DNA of 64,000 nt from Nocardioides jiangxiensis (GCF_030580915.1 NZ_JAUQTA010000001.1:620001-684000), one strand, 5' to 3'; positions 34,741-43,574 are shown, counted from the stretch's first letter. Notes: generated from the sequence alone by a model not told the origin. A program made the numbers and translations.

Positions 34741-35940
34741 TCAGTCGTGCCGCGGACGGCAGGTCCGGCCATCCAGGCCGTCGGTCCGCCGGGCAAGCGG
34801 AGCGAACGCCGCTACGAACTGCCGCTGCGGCCCCGCACCCTCGAGGCCGAGCACGGCCTGGTCGCTCGTCATGCCGCGCGAGGTCCAGTTGTCCGACCCC
34901 ACCCAGGTCCAGCGCACCGTGCGGCCCCGGTGCACGTAGGTCAGTGCCATGTCCTTGCTGTGCACGAAGGTGCCGTCGGGGAAGCAGCCGTTGACGACCT
35001 GGCCCCCGGCTGCACGCAGGGTCGCCCGCGTCGCCGCGTCGACCGTCGGTCCGGCGACCATGACCACGTGGCCACCGCCCCTGCTGATCCGTGCCAGCTC
35101 GGCGGCGATCCAGGCGGCCCGGGTGTCCCACATCGAGTACATGGCGACCCGCACCCGGGTGGTCCGCGTCGCGGGGACGGCGCGGAGGATCCGCATGACG
35201 GGGTCGATCGACGCATCCGCCGCGACGGCGTGGTGCGACAGCGGCAGGAAGTACGCCGCCCACCCCTGCCCGCGGAACCAGCGTGCCGGGCCGGGTCCCC
35301 GCATCCTTTCCTTCTCGGCTGCCTCCGCGGCAGCGAACGCGTCGTACACGTCCTCGTGGCCGGCCACGCGCCACATCGCGGCGTACGTGTTGCGGTCGGA
35401 GGAGTCAGCGGCGTTCCACGAGCCGGTGACGACGACCCAGCGGTCGGCGCCGGTCCGCGAGAAGCGGAAGGTCTTCTCGTGCAGGATGCCTTCGTCCGCG
35501 CCGGCGACGTGCCGGTCGCGGTGCAGCCACGAGCCGTCGTCCGGCGTGCGGGCCAGCTCGGCGGCGACGGTGTGCGCCTCCGGCGTCCGGGAGCGGGAGC
35601 TGGCGTCCACCCGCAGGTGTACGACGACGCCCCGGCGGTGGGCACGAACGAGCGCCTCCGCGATCCGTCCGGACTCCAGCCAGTAGGTGGTGATGTCGAT
35701 CCGCTCCCCCGGTGGCACGCCGTCGATGTCGTCGACGAGCGCGTCGGCGATCGCATGGGGGTCGGTGTGAGGGTCGTTGTGGAGGAGGCGTTCGCTGGGA
35801 GCAGCCGTGCGCTGGGAGCGCGGCAGCGAGGCCGCCACCGGCGAGACAGCCGGCCGCGGCCCCGCCTGCTCGTGCGTCGCCGCAGCGAGGACGACAGGGG
35901 CGAGCAGGGCCGGCACGAGGACGATCCACAGGCGCTTCAT
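34741..35940 (-). CDS. Secreted phospholipase D-like protein with atypical HKD motifs
   Basis: A 399-residue exported protein with an N-terminal signal (about 1-21). It has two phospholipase D half-sites: HEKTFRFSRTG in the first half, followed by GSWNAADSSDRNTYAA, and HSKDMALTYVHRG in the second, followed by GSDNWTSRGMTSDQAVL. The His and Lys are kept in both, with the downstream GS-N residues. The Asp expected about six residues after Lys (HxKxxxxD) is missing in both, which is unusual but occurs in divergent members. It could hydrolyse or transfer on phosphodiesters outside the cell. It lies 173 bp from pntA and has no other partner genes. Confidence 0.78.
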   Translation of the reverse strand: MKRLWIVLVPALLAPVVLAAATHEQAGPRPAVSPVAASLPRSQRTAAPSERLLHNDPHTDPHAIADALVDDIDGVPPGERIDITTYWLESGRIAEALVRAHRRGVVVHLRVDASSRSRTPEAHTVAAELARTPDDGSWLHRDRHVAGADEGILHEKTFRFSRTGADRWVVVTGSWNAADSSDRNTYAAMWRVAGHEDVYDAFAAAEAAEKERMRGPGPARWFRGQGWAAYFLPLSHHAVAADASIDPVMRILRAVPATRTTRVRVAMYSMWDTRAAWIAAELARISRGGGHVVMVAGPTVDAATRATLRAAGGQVVNGCFPDGTFVHSKDMALTYVHRGRTVRWTWVGSDNWTSRGMTSDQAVLGLEGAGPQRQFVAAFAPLARRTDGLDGRTCRPRHD

Positions 35941-36053
35941 GACGGCACCACGGTGTCCGGCGCCGGTGACGGGCCAGCCCCTGCTCCACGTCCGTCACGT
36001 GAACCCCGGTCGGCGTCTTCCCGACGCCGTGGGGCGCATGTCACTCACACCGG

Positions 36054-36506
36054 TCAGTCGGGCGGCTCCGAGGCGCTCTCGCCCTCCTCCAGCGTGGTGT
36101 CGCTGACCACGTGCACGGCGGCCTCCTCGGCGCTCGCCCCTGCACCGTCGATCCCGACGTCGCGGGCGACCTCGTCCTTCTCGACATCGGTCTCGATGCC
36201 CTGGTCGGGCGCCACGAGGCGACCGGCCCGTTCGTCGCCGACCGCGCCCGCGGGCGCCGGATCGGCCTCCGGGTTCTCGTCCATCTCGTCCTCCTCGAGC
36301 CCGTACGCGACCTCGGCGGCCGGATCGGGCTCCTCGCGCGCGACGCGCTGGTCGAGGCTCTCGCCCACCTCCTCCTCGTACGGCGTGGTCCCGAACTCCT
36401 CCACACCACGAGGCCTCTCCGGCGGCGAGATGCCCTCGTCCAGCACGTCGTCGACTCCCCTGTCGTCCAGGGTCTCTTCCGGCTGCAGCTGTCCTGATTC
36501 AGTCAT
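36054..36506 (-). CDS. DUF5709 family acidic protein
   Basis: A 150-residue, extremely acidic and probably disordered protein (Glu/Asp-rich throughout, with EEDEMDENPEADPAPAG). Family pattern: GVDDVLDEGISPPERPRG, then an internal Arg-rich turn (DERAGRLVAPD) and the ending HVVSDTTLEEGESASEPP. DUF5709 is restricted to Actinobacteria and has no known function. It is co-directional with the SRPBCC gene upstream (29-bp gap). Confidence 0.85.
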   Translation of the reverse strand: MTESGQLQPEETLDDRGVDDVLDEGISPPERPRGVEEFGTTPYEEEVGESLDQRVAREEPDPAAEVAYGLEEDEMDENPEADPAPAGAVGDERAGRLVAPDQGIETDVEKDEVARDVGIDGAGASAEEAAVHVVSDTTLEEGESASEPPD

Positions 36507-36535
36507 GCACCGTCAGGTACCCCGGCACCTGCCGG

Positions 36536-37168
36536 TCACACCGGCGGGATGGTGTCGTCTTCCGTCGGGTAGCCCCGACCGGACATGTCGCCGAGGCCGG
36601 CGGTGCCCGCCGGGTCGGTGGCGCCGGTCGTGCCCGTCGTGCCGGTGGTGCCCGTCGTGCCGGCGCCGCCGGCGGGGGCCGCCGCGCCGGTCGAGCCCGT
36701 GGTGCCGGCGTCGCCCGGCTTCACCTCGCCGCGCCAGCCTCCGGTCGCGTGACCCGCGTGCTCGATGAACTCCTTGAACCGCTCCAGATCGCCGCCGACG
36801 CGGCTCTGCACGATGTGCAGCATGTCGCCGGCCTTCTCGGCGAACCCCTCGGGCTCGAAGTCCATCCGCAGCGTCACGCGGGTGCAGCTGCCGCCGTCGA
36901 CCGGCGCGAACGACACGGTGCCGTCGTTCTTCGTGCCCTGCATCGCGCGCCAGGTGATCCGCTCGTCGGGCGTCTGGTCGACGATCTCGGCGTCCCACTC
37001 GCGCTCGACGCCGGCGATCTCGGCCCTCCAGTGCAGGTGGGTGTCATCGAGCTGCCGGACCTCCGCGACGCCCTGCATGAATCGCGGGAACGACTCGAAC
37101 TGGGTCCACTGGTCGTAGACCTCGTGCACGGGGACGTCGACGGTGACGCTCTTCTCCATGGTCGTCAT
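36536..37168 (-). CDS. SRPBCC/polyketide-cyclase family protein with Gly-Thr repeat tail
   Basis: A 210-residue protein. Residues 1-145 form a START-like lipid or hydrophobic-ligand pocket of the COQ10/SRPBCC type: VTVDVPVHEVYDQWTQFESF, then DAEIVDQTPDERITWRAMQG. After residue about 150 there is a low-complexity GTTGTTGTTGATDP tail ending in DDTIPPV. The tail resembles short collagen-like or linker repeats. Ligand unknown. It lies between DUF5709 and the LysR gene, all on the minus strand. Confidence 0.82.
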   Translation of the reverse strand: MTTMEKSVTVDVPVHEVYDQWTQFESFPRFMQGVAEVRQLDDTHLHWRAEIAGVEREWDAEIVDQTPDERITWRAMQGTKNDGTVSFAPVDGGSCTRVTLRMDFEPEGFAEKAGDMLHIVQSRVGGDLERFKEFIEHAGHATGGWRGEVKPGDAGTTGSTGAAAPAGGAGTTGTTGTTGTTGATDPAGTAGLGDMSGRGYPTEDDTIPPV

Positions 37169-37231
37169 CGGTTGTTCTCCTTTCGTGGGCGTGAATCCGG
37201 GCCGTACCCACTCGAGGCGAACGAACGCGGG

Positions 37232-38164
37232 TCAGTCCTCCACGGATCCCACTCGCCCCGCGGCCCAGCGCACGAGGTCGCGCGCGGGCCCTGCCGGCGG
37301 CGTCGGCCCGCCGGTCCACACGGCGTGCAGGTGGCGGCTGAGGTCGAGGCCGGAGACGGAGACCGCGACCAGGCGACCGGAGGCCAGGTCGTCGCGAACA
37401 GCGTGCGAGCTCAGCGCTGCCGGGCCTGCCCCGGCCATGACGGCGGCGCGCACCGCAGCCGCGCTGGAGAGCTCGAGTGCGGGGTCGGCCGCGGGCAGGC
37501 CGGAGAGAGCGCGCTCGAGGACCTCGCGGGTGCCCGACCCCACCTCGCGGACGACGAGGGGCGTCGCCGCCAGGGTCACCGCGTGGATGCGACGCGACTT
37601 CTGCGCCCAGGCGTGGTCGGGCGCGACGACCACGACGAGCTCGTCGACCCCGACCAGCTCGTGCTGGAGGCCCGGCGGCGGCTTCGGGCCCTCCACGAAC
37701 CCCAGGTCCACGCTGCCGGACGCCACCAGCGCGGCGACCCGCTCGCTGTTGGTCGCGGTCATCACGAACTCCGTCGGCGGTACGCCGCGGCGCCGCTGCT
37801 GGTCACGCACCGCCACCAGCCAGCCAGGCAGCAGGTGCTCGGCGATGGTCAGGCTGGCCGCCACCGACAGGTGACCGCGACGGTCCGAGCGGAGCGCCTG
37901 CAGGCCGGCGTCGAGCTCGGCCGCGGCCTCGAGCACGCGGGTGGACCACTGCACGACGAGCTCGCCCGTCGGGGTCAGTGCCGACCCCTTGCGGCTCCGG
38001 CTCAGGAGGGGCGCGCCGACCAGCGCCTCCGTCGTACGCATACGGGACGAGGCGGCCTGTTGTGTGATTCCGGTCTCAGCGGCAGCGGCGCTCAGGCTGC
38101 CGGTGCGGCCCACGAGGGCGAGCAATTCCAGCGCACGGAGGTCCGGAACATGGTTTCCCAGCAC
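37232..38164 (-). CDS. LysR-family transcriptional regulator
   Basis: A 310-residue LysR-type regulator. The winged helix (about 5-65) reads LRALELLALVGRTGSLSAAA, then ITQQAASSRMRTTEALVGAP. The C-terminal effector domain (about 90-300) has the two-lobed periplasmic-binding fold. The start is set at GTG 38164, which puts the helix-turn-helix at the normal distance; the frame runs on to 38215. It is divergent from fprA, with a TTGTG-N4-CACAA palindrome in the gap. Effector unknown; control of fprA is inference from position. Confidence 0.88.
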   Translation of the reverse strand: MLGNHVPDLRALELLALVGRTGSLSAAAAETGITQQAASSRMRTTEALVGAPLLSRSRKGSALTPTGELVVQWSTRVLEAAAELDAGLQALRSDRRGHLSVAASLTIAEHLLPGWLVAVRDQQRRRGVPPTEFVMTATNSERVAALVASGSVDLGFVEGPKPPPGLQHELVGVDELVVVVAPDHAWAQKSRRIHAVTLAATPLVVREVGSGTREVLERALSGLPAADPALELSSAAAVRAAVMAGAGPAALSSHAVRDDLASGRLVAVSVSGLDLSRHLHAVWTGGPTPPAGPARDLVRWAAGRVGSVED

Positions 38165-38180
38165 GTTCCACAAGTTAGCC

Positions 38181-38194
38181 TTGTGACCCCACAA
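38181..38194. promoter_or_regulatory. Candidate LysR box
   Basis: TTGTG-ACCC-CACAA is a perfect inverted repeat containing the T-N11-A pattern (T38182, A38194) of LysR regulators, between the divergent LysR and fprA genes. Confidence 0.55.
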
Positions 38195-38207
38195 CCACAA
38201 CCTCGTT

Positions 38208-38235
38208 TTGTCCACGCGCGATCAGGCTTCACAAT
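38208..38235 (+). promoter_or_regulatory. Putative sigma-70 promoter of fprA
   Basis: TTGTCC (38208-38213), a 16-nt spacer and CACAAT (38230-38235) lie 6 nt before the ATG. With no Shine-Dalgarno visible, the transcript may be leaderless. Confidence 0.4.
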
Positions 38236-38241
38236 TGAGCC

Positions 38242-39579
38242 ATGACTCTTCGCGTTGCTGTGGTGGGTGGCGGTCCGGCCGGCATCTACGCCGCCGACAT
38301 CCTCACCAAGTCCGACGTCGATGTCTCCGTCGACATCATCGAGCGCCTCCCTGCGCCGTTCGGCCTCGTGCGCTACGGCGTCGCGCCGGACCACCCGCGC
38401 ATCAAGGAGATCATCAAGGCGCTCGACCGCGTGCTGGCCAAGGACGAGATCCGCTTCCTGGGCAACGTCAACTTCGGCACGGACGTGAAGCTCGAGGAGC
38501 TCCAGGAGTTCTACGACGCCGTCATCTTCTCCACCGGCGCCAAGTCCGACCGCGACCTGGGCATCCCGGGCGAGGAGTACTCGATCGGCGCCGCCGACTT
38601 CGTCTCCTGGTACGACGCCCACCCCGACGACGCGCCCACGTGGGACTTCGAGGGGGCGACCTCCGTCGCCGTCCTCGGCGTCGGCAACGTGGCGCTCGAC
38701 GTCGCCCGCGTGCTGGCCAAGACCGGTGACGAGATGCTCGTGACCGACATCCCGGCGCAGGTCTACGAGGGCCTCAAGAGCAAGCAGATCACCGACGTGC
38801 ACGTCTTCGCCCGCCGCGGTCCGGCGTACGCGAAGTTCTCGCCGCTGGAGCTGCGCGAGCTCAACCACTCCCCGAACGTCGAGGTGGTCGTCCACCCCGA
38901 GGGCTTCGACGTGGACGAGCACGGCATGGAGCACATCGGCAAGCACAAGTCGCAGAAGATGGTGCTCGACACCCTCGCCAACTGGGTGGGTCGCGACGAG
39001 GTCGGCAAGCCGCACCGCATCCACCTGCACTTCTGCGAGGCGCCGGCCGAGATCGTCACCGACGAGGCCGGCAAGGTCGTCGCACTGAAGACCGAGCGCA
39101 CGCACTCCCCCAACGCCGACGGCAACGTCGAGGGCACCGGCGAGATCACCGAGTGGCCGGTCCAGCAGGTCTACCGCGCCATCGGCTACAAGTCCGACGC
39201 ACTGCCGGGCCTCCCGTGGGACGAGCGCAACGCGGTCATCCCCAACGACGGCGGCAAGGTCCTCGACCTCGACGGCAACCACATCCCCGGCGTCTTCACC
39301 ACCGGCTGGATCAAGCGCGGCCCGGTCGGCCTCATCGGCCACACCAAGTCCGACGCCGCCGAGACCGTCGGCCACCTGCTCGAGCTCACCACGGAGACGG
39401 CGCCGCAGCGTTCGGACGCCGCCGTCGACGCGTTCTTCGCCGAGCGTGGCGCCAACGTGTTCACGCACGACCACTGGCTGGCCCTCGACGCCCACGAGAT
39501 CGCCCTGGGCGAGGCCCAGGAGCGCCTGCGCGTCAAGGTGCCGACCCGCGAGGGCATGCTCGACGCCGGTCAGAAGTGA
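38242..39579 (+). CDS. fprA: Ferredoxin/adrenodoxin-NADP+ reductase, FprA-like
   Basis: FAD enzyme that passes electrons between NADPH and ferredoxin; actinobacterial FprA feeds P450 and iron-sulphur pathways. The 445-residue protein has the FAD Rossmann motif VAVVGGGPAGIYAADIL (about 4-20), RYGVAPDHPRIKE, the NADP-binding VAVLGVGNVALDVARVL segment and the C-terminal VFTTGWIKRGPVGLIGH motif. The length is normal for the adrenodoxin-reductase family. It is divergent from the LysR gene and ends at a strong hairpin. Confidence 0.94.
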   Translation: MTLRVAVVGGGPAGIYAADILTKSDVDVSVDIIERLPAPFGLVRYGVAPDHPRIKEIIKALDRVLAKDEIRFLGNVNFGTDVKLEELQEFYDAVIFSTGAKSDRDLGIPGEEYSIGAADFVSWYDAHPDDAPTWDFEGATSVAVLGVGNVALDVARVLAKTGDEMLVTDIPAQVYEGLKSKQITDVHVFARRGPAYAKFSPLELRELNHSPNVEVVVHPEGFDVDEHGMEHIGKHKSQKMVLDTLANWVGRDEVGKPHRIHLHFCEAPAEIVTDEAGKVVALKTERTHSPNADGNVEGTGEITEWPVQQVYRAIGYKSDALPGLPWDERNAVIPNDGGKVLDLDGNHIPGVFTTGWIKRGPVGLIGHTKSDAAETVGHLLELTTETAPQRSDAAVDAFFAERGANVFTHDHWLALDAHEIALGEAQERLRVKVPTREGMLDAGQK

Positions 39580-39597
39580 CCGACTGACTCATCCCGC

Positions 39598-39627
39598 AAC
39601 GGCGGCCCGGTGATCCGGGCCGCCGTT
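39598..39627 (+). terminator. Intrinsic terminator of fprA
   Basis: AACGGCGGCCCGG (39598-39610) pairs perfectly with CCGGGCCGCCGTT (39615-39627) around TGAT, 18 bp after the stop. Confidence 0.85.
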
Positions 39628-39794
39628 CGGCGTTTCGGCGTACGTCGACGCTGATGCGGTGGCGGCCACAGCCACCGGCCGGGCACGTGCACCAACCGAC
39701 ACAGTCACACGTCACCTCCACGGGTTTCCCGGAGGAAACGGACAGCGTCGTGCGGAGTGTGTCGGTTCACGCACGCGCGAGCCAGACTGGCCGC

Positions 39795-40364
39795 ATGAAG
39801 GACGTGCTGCACCGCTACCTCCAGTCCAGCCGCGAGGCCCTGCTCTGGAAGCTCGAGGGACTCCCCGAGCGCGAGCTGCGCCTGCCACGCACGCCCACCG
39901 GGACCAACCTGCTCGGACTGGTCAAGCACATGGCGAACGTCGAGGCCGGCTACTTCTGCGCGACGTTCGGGAAGCCGTGCCCGGCTCCCGACGAGCTGGT
40001 CCCGGAGTCGGCCTTCGAGACCGACCCGCAGGCCGACTTCTACGCGCTCGCGACCGAGTCCGCCGCCGACATCAGCGACCTCTACCGCCGTGTGTGGGCA
40101 GCCGCGGACCAGACCATCGCGGACCTGCCGCTCGACGCCCCCGGCGAGGTCCCGTGGTGGCCGGAGGAGAGGAGGGCGGTCACGCTCGGACAGGTGATGG
40201 TGCACGTCCTGACCGACCTGACCCGGCACGCGGGGCACGCCGACATCCTCCGGGAGTCCATCGACGGGGCTGCGGGCCTGCGGACCGCGGCGCCCAACCT
40301 GCCCGACGGCGTCGACTGGCCGGCGTACGTCGCGCGACTGACGGCGCTCGCCGACGAGGCCTGA
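39795..40364 (+). CDS. DinB/DUF664 family protein
   Basis: A 189-residue four-helix DinB-like protein of the DUF664 branch. It has the conserved opening LHRYLQSSREALLWKLEGLP, three possible metal His positions (VKHMANVEAGYF, VMVHVLTDLTRHAGHAD) and the ending NLPDGVDWPAYV. Relatives include thiol (mycothiol or bacillithiol) transferases. ATG at 39795 fits the family N-terminus. The reaction here is not known; a mycothiol-dependent transferase is plausible in an actinobacterium. Confidence 0.85.
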   Translation: MKDVLHRYLQSSREALLWKLEGLPERELRLPRTPTGTNLLGLVKHMANVEAGYFCATFGKPCPAPDELVPESAFETDPQADFYALATESAADISDLYRRVWAAADQTIADLPLDAPGEVPWWPEERRAVTLGQVMVHVLTDLTRHAGHADILRESIDGAAGLRTAAPNLPDGVDWPAYVARLTALADEA

Positions 40365-40423
40365 GGCGTCACCTCCGTCACAGACGGATCCTTGGACACC
40401 ATGTCCATGTCATCATCGTGCGC

Positions 40424-41344
40424 ATGACGTCCCCCGCGCTCGCGCGCCGCAACGGCCGCGCTCCCGGCATGTCCACGCTGGCCCTGGCCGACGGCACCGT
40501 CGTCGCCTACCGCGCGACCGGTCCCGTCGACGCGGGTACCACGGTCGTGCTCCACCACGGCTGGACACAGGACCACACCACGTGGGACGACGTCGTTCCT
40601 CTCCTCGCCCGCACCCTCCGCGTCGTCCGGTACGACGCCCGCGGCCACGGGCGTTCCGACGCGGGCCGGTCCGCGGCCACCCTGGACCAGCTCGCCGACG
40701 ACCTGGCCGACGTGATCCGAGTGACCGCGCCGACCGGCCGGCTCGTCATCGCCGGCCACTCGCTCGGCGGACCCGTCGTGCTGGCGTTCGCAGCACGGCA
40801 TCCCGACCTGCTCGCCCGGGTCGACGGACTGGCCCTGGTCGCCACCTCGGGCGCCGGCATCGGCCGCGACATCCTCGGCCTGCCCGGCCGGGTCACCGGC
40901 CCGGTGATGCACGTCGCGCCCTACGTCCTCGGGCCTGCGGGCCGCCTGCCGCTGCGCCGCGTCACGCGCTTCCCCGGCGTGCTGGCGCCGGCCCTGCGCA
41001 TCGGGCTCTTCGGACCGGGCGCGGCGACGGCGACCAACCGGCGCCGCACGGCTGCGCAGGTCGGGCGGAGCCACCCGCCGACGGTCGCGGCGCTCGCGGT
41101 CGAGCTCGTCGGCCACGACATGGCGGCAGAGATCCGCGCGGTCGGCAGCACGCCGGTCGCGATCCTCGGCGGCACCCACGACGTGCTCACCCCGGTCGCG
41201 CACTCGCACGCCCTCGCAGCGGCGCTCCCGCACGCGACCCTCACCATCTACAAGGGCGCGGGCCACATGCTCCCGTACGAGCGCACGAGCGAGCTGGTCG
41301 CGGAGATCGAAGCCCTGGCCCGCCCGGCCGCGGCCGCCGTCTGA
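40424..41344 (+). CDS. Alpha/beta hydrolase
   Basis: A 306-residue alpha/beta-fold hydrolase. It has the HHGWTQDHTTWDDVV oxyanion region, nucleophile elbow IAGHSLGGPV, an acid Asp near THDVLTPVAHS and catalytic His in GAGHMLPYERT. This is an esterase or lactonase-like layout with no lid feature to define the substrate. ATG 40424 has no good ribosome-binding site; GTG 40418 in frame is an alternative. It is convergent with ribA and ends at a hairpin. Confidence 0.85.
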   Translation: MTSPALARRNGRAPGMSTLALADGTVVAYRATGPVDAGTTVVLHHGWTQDHTTWDDVVPLLARTLRVVRYDARGHGRSDAGRSAATLDQLADDLADVIRVTAPTGRLVIAGHSLGGPVVLAFAARHPDLLARVDGLALVATSGAGIGRDILGLPGRVTGPVMHVAPYVLGPAGRLPLRRVTRFPGVLAPALRIGLFGPGAATATNRRRTAAQVGRSHPPTVAALAVELVGHDMAAEIRAVGSTPVAILGGTHDVLTPVAHSHALAAALPHATLTIYKGAGHMLPYERTSELVAEIEALARPAAAAV

Positions 41345-41356
41345 GCGATCGCTGCC

Positions 41357-41391
41357 GTCCGGGCGGTGGCGTTGCCGCCACCGCCCGGGAC
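41357..41391. terminator. Bidirectional hairpin between hydrolase and ribA
   Basis: GTCCGGGCGGTGGC (41357-41370) pairs with GCCACCGCCCGGGAC (41377-41391) with a single-base bulge. It lies between convergent genes. Confidence 0.65.
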
Positions 41392-41394
41392 AGG

Positions 41395-42066
41395 TCAGGC
41401 GCTGAAGCCGAGGTCGAGGGTGTGCGCCGTGTGGTCGCGCTTGGCGACCAGGTAGCGCTCATTGGCCAGCGACAGGTGGACGCCGGTGCGCACCTGCTCG
41501 GTCACCGTGACGCCGTAGGCGTCCAGCTGGACCGCCTTGTCCGGGTTGTTGCTGAGCAGCCGGATCCGGGGCGACCCGAGGGCACGCAGCATCTGCGCAG
41601 CGGCGGTGTAGTCACGCTCGTCCTCGCCGCGCCCCAGGGCCCGGTTGGCCTCGTAGGTGTCGAGGCCGTCGTCCTGCAGCGCGTAGGCGTCGAGCTTCGC
41701 GTAGAGGCCGATGCCACGGCCCTCCTGACGCAGGTACAGGAGGAACCCGCCCTCCTCGGTGATCCTCTCGACGGCCTCCCGCAGCTGCGGGCCACAGTCA
41801 CACCGCTGCGACCCGAACACGTCGCCCGTCAGGCACTCCGAGTGCGGGCGCACCAGCGGCGCCTCTCCCCCGGCGCGGCCGCGCGCGACCGCGGACTCCC
41901 AGTCGCCGAGGCCGAGGGCGAGGTGCTCCTTGCCGTCGGCAAGGCCGCGGAACGTGAAGACGTCCGCGACGGTCTCGTAGCCATCGGGGAAGCGCAGGGG
42001 CACGCGCACGCGGGTGCGGACCGCCAGCGACGGGCAGTCGGGCAGGACAGGTGCGTCGGTCGTCAT
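41395..42066 (-). CDS. ribA: GTP cyclohydrolase II
   Basis: Converts GTP to the diaminopyrimidine precursor of riboflavin. The 223-residue stand-alone protein has the zinc-binding motif CLTGDVFGSQRCDC, the catalytic REAVE...LLYLRQEGRGIGL segment and RxLxNN (RLLSNNPDK). It is not fused to RibB, unlike the usual bifunctional form in Actinobacteria; no other riboflavin gene is nearby. No FMN riboswitch was recognised upstream; GGGGAG precedes the ATG. Confidence 0.95.
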   Translation of the reverse strand: MTTDAPVLPDCPSLAVRTRVRVPLRFPDGYETVADVFTFRGLADGKEHLALGLGDWESAVARGRAGGEAPLVRPHSECLTGDVFGSQRCDCGPQLREAVERITEEGGFLLYLRQEGRGIGLYAKLDAYALQDDGLDTYEANRALGRGEDERDYTAAAQMLRALGSPRIRLLSNNPDKAVQLDAYGVTVTEQVRTGVHLSLANERYLVAKRDHTAHTLDLGFSA

Positions 42067-42173
42067 GAAGGCTCCCCATCGTCGACAGGTCGGAATGATG
42101 ACGCTTCAACCACCGGGCCGACGAGGGCTATTCCCCCACGGCTGCGTGAATTCTTCGATCACCCGGGCAGGTG

Positions 42174-42977
42174 TCAGCCGACCTCCGCCTCGGTGGGCCA
42201 CGGGTTGGCCCGGCACCCGTGGAGACCGAGGGTCTGCTGGAGCATGACCGGCGCGAAATCCCCGCGACCGGTGCAGCGCGCATGGCCGTGCCCGAGGCCG
42301 TGTCCGACCTCGTGGTTCACCACGTAGATCCGGTACGCCGCCACGTCCCCGCCATAGCTGGGCGCGCCCTGCGCCCACCGCAGGGCGTTGATCACCACGT
42401 CGTCGCCGTTGCGACACGAGACCTGCCCTTCGGTGGTCAGCGGTGCACACAGTCGGTCCGTCGTCGCGGGCGAGGCGAGCACGATCCGAAGGTCGGCGGC
42501 ACCGTCGACACGCGCCATCGGCCGGCCGGTGCGGGCGGGCCAGCTCCGCGGGTCCCCGAGCGTGCGGTCGACGGCCCGCGCGAAGCCCACGGCGTCGTAC
42601 GGGAGGCCTCGCTCGACCTCGACGCGATAGGTGACGGCGTCGCCGACAGGCGCAGCGCGCGGAGCAGGCGCGGTCACGAAGCTGCCCGTGGCGCGGTGCG
42701 GGACCTCGGGGCCGAGCGCGGCGATCACCGGGCGCACACCCGGCGTGGGCACCGCGCCGCCCCGGACGTCCGGGACCGCAGCGTCGGCCGGGTACGCCAG
42801 GAGCCCTGCAACGGCGCCACCGGGTTCCCGCCCATCCTCGGAGGCGACGAGTGCGGGCAGGGCGCCGAGCAGGCCGACGTGCGCCACGACGAGCCCCAGC
42901 AGCGCCATTGCGCGCGACGTGCGGCGCCGCGCGGGCGCAGCACGACGCCGCCCCGCCACCGTCCTGCGCCGCCGCAT
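42174..42977 (-). CDS. DUF3152 protein with metzincin-like zinc motif
   Basis: A 267-residue membrane-anchored extracellular protein. An Arg-rich N-terminus precedes one membrane helix or signal (about 24-42). The C-terminal domain contains HEVGHGLGHGH (His222, Glu223, His226, Gly229, His232), the metzincin-type HExxHxxGxxH zinc signature, and paired cysteines. DUF3152 is actinobacterial and of unknown substrate. It lies 107 bp upstream of ribA on the same strand. Confidence 0.88.
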   Translation of the reverse strand: MRRRRTVAGRRRAAPARRRTSRAMALLGLVVAHVGLLGALPALVASEDGREPGGAVAGLLAYPADAAVPDVRGGAVPTPGVRPVIAALGPEVPHRATGSFVTAPAPRAAPVGDAVTYRVEVERGLPYDAVGFARAVDRTLGDPRSWPARTGRPMARVDGAADLRIVLASPATTDRLCAPLTTEGQVSCRNGDDVVINALRWAQGAPSYGGDVAAYRIYVVNHEVGHGLGHGHARCTGRGDFAPVMLQQTLGLHGCRANPWPTEAEVG

Positions 42978-43013
42978 CCCGCGAGTCTAGGACGGGACAC
43001 GCCGCTGCGGGCG

Positions 43014-43490
43014 CTACGCGTCCTCGCCACCAGCGGGCCGCGCCGCACGCCGCATGACCTCGGCCTCGGTGCGCACTGCGCGAGCGACGCCCGGGTCGAT
43101 CAGCGGCTCGTCGCCGGCATCCGCCGCGGGGTCGACGGGCACGACCGGTCCCGGCTCCTCGGCGAGCTCGTCACGCCAGTCGTCGCCGTGCCGGCCGGCG
43201 GGTCCGCCATGGGCCTCCCGGCGGCTGGCCGGCTTGGGCTCGGTCGCGACCGCCTCGTGGAGCGGGGTGGGCTCGGGCGGCGGCACCGGGTCCGTCGGCG
43301 CCGACCAGGCACCGGCACGTGCCTCGCGCTCACGTGGGCCGGTCTCGCCGGCGAGTGCGTGGGCGACACCGCGCACGGCTCCCCTGACGAACCCCGGCAC
43401 GGGCATGACGTCCGCGGCCCGGGCTGCGGTCCGCGACGCGGTGGCGGCGGCGGACCGGGCGATCGAAGTGAGGCTGTCGGCGAGAGGCAT
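43014..43490 (-). CDS. Hypothetical acidic-tailed protein
   Basis: A 158-residue protein of unknown family. The N-terminus (1-50) is helical and alanine-rich (TSIARSAAATASRTAARAAD). The rest is Pro/Glu/Asp-rich and probably disordered. The final part has a helical patch (GVARAVRTEAEVMRRAAR). AGGAAG lies 4 nt before ATG 43490, supporting the start. It is divergent from the DUF2200 gene. Confidence 0.6.
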   Translation of the reverse strand: MPLADSLTSIARSAAATASRTAARAADVMPVPGFVRGAVRGVAHALAGETGPREREARAGAWSAPTDPVPPPEPTPLHEAVATEPKPASRREAHGGPAGRHGDDWRDELAEEPGPVVPVDPAADAGDEPLIDPGVARAVRTEAEVMRRAARPAGGEDA

Positions 43491-43574
43491 CGGTCTTCCT
43501 TCCGGGCGGAGTCCTTCCCCGCACCAGTGCCCGCCCGCAGCCCCGGCATGCGGTCCGGACCTAGGCTCGGCGCC

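Noticed and set aside
42067-42173. FMN riboswitch upstream of ribA
   Set aside because: The gap is only 107 bp and the conserved RFN segments were not seen.
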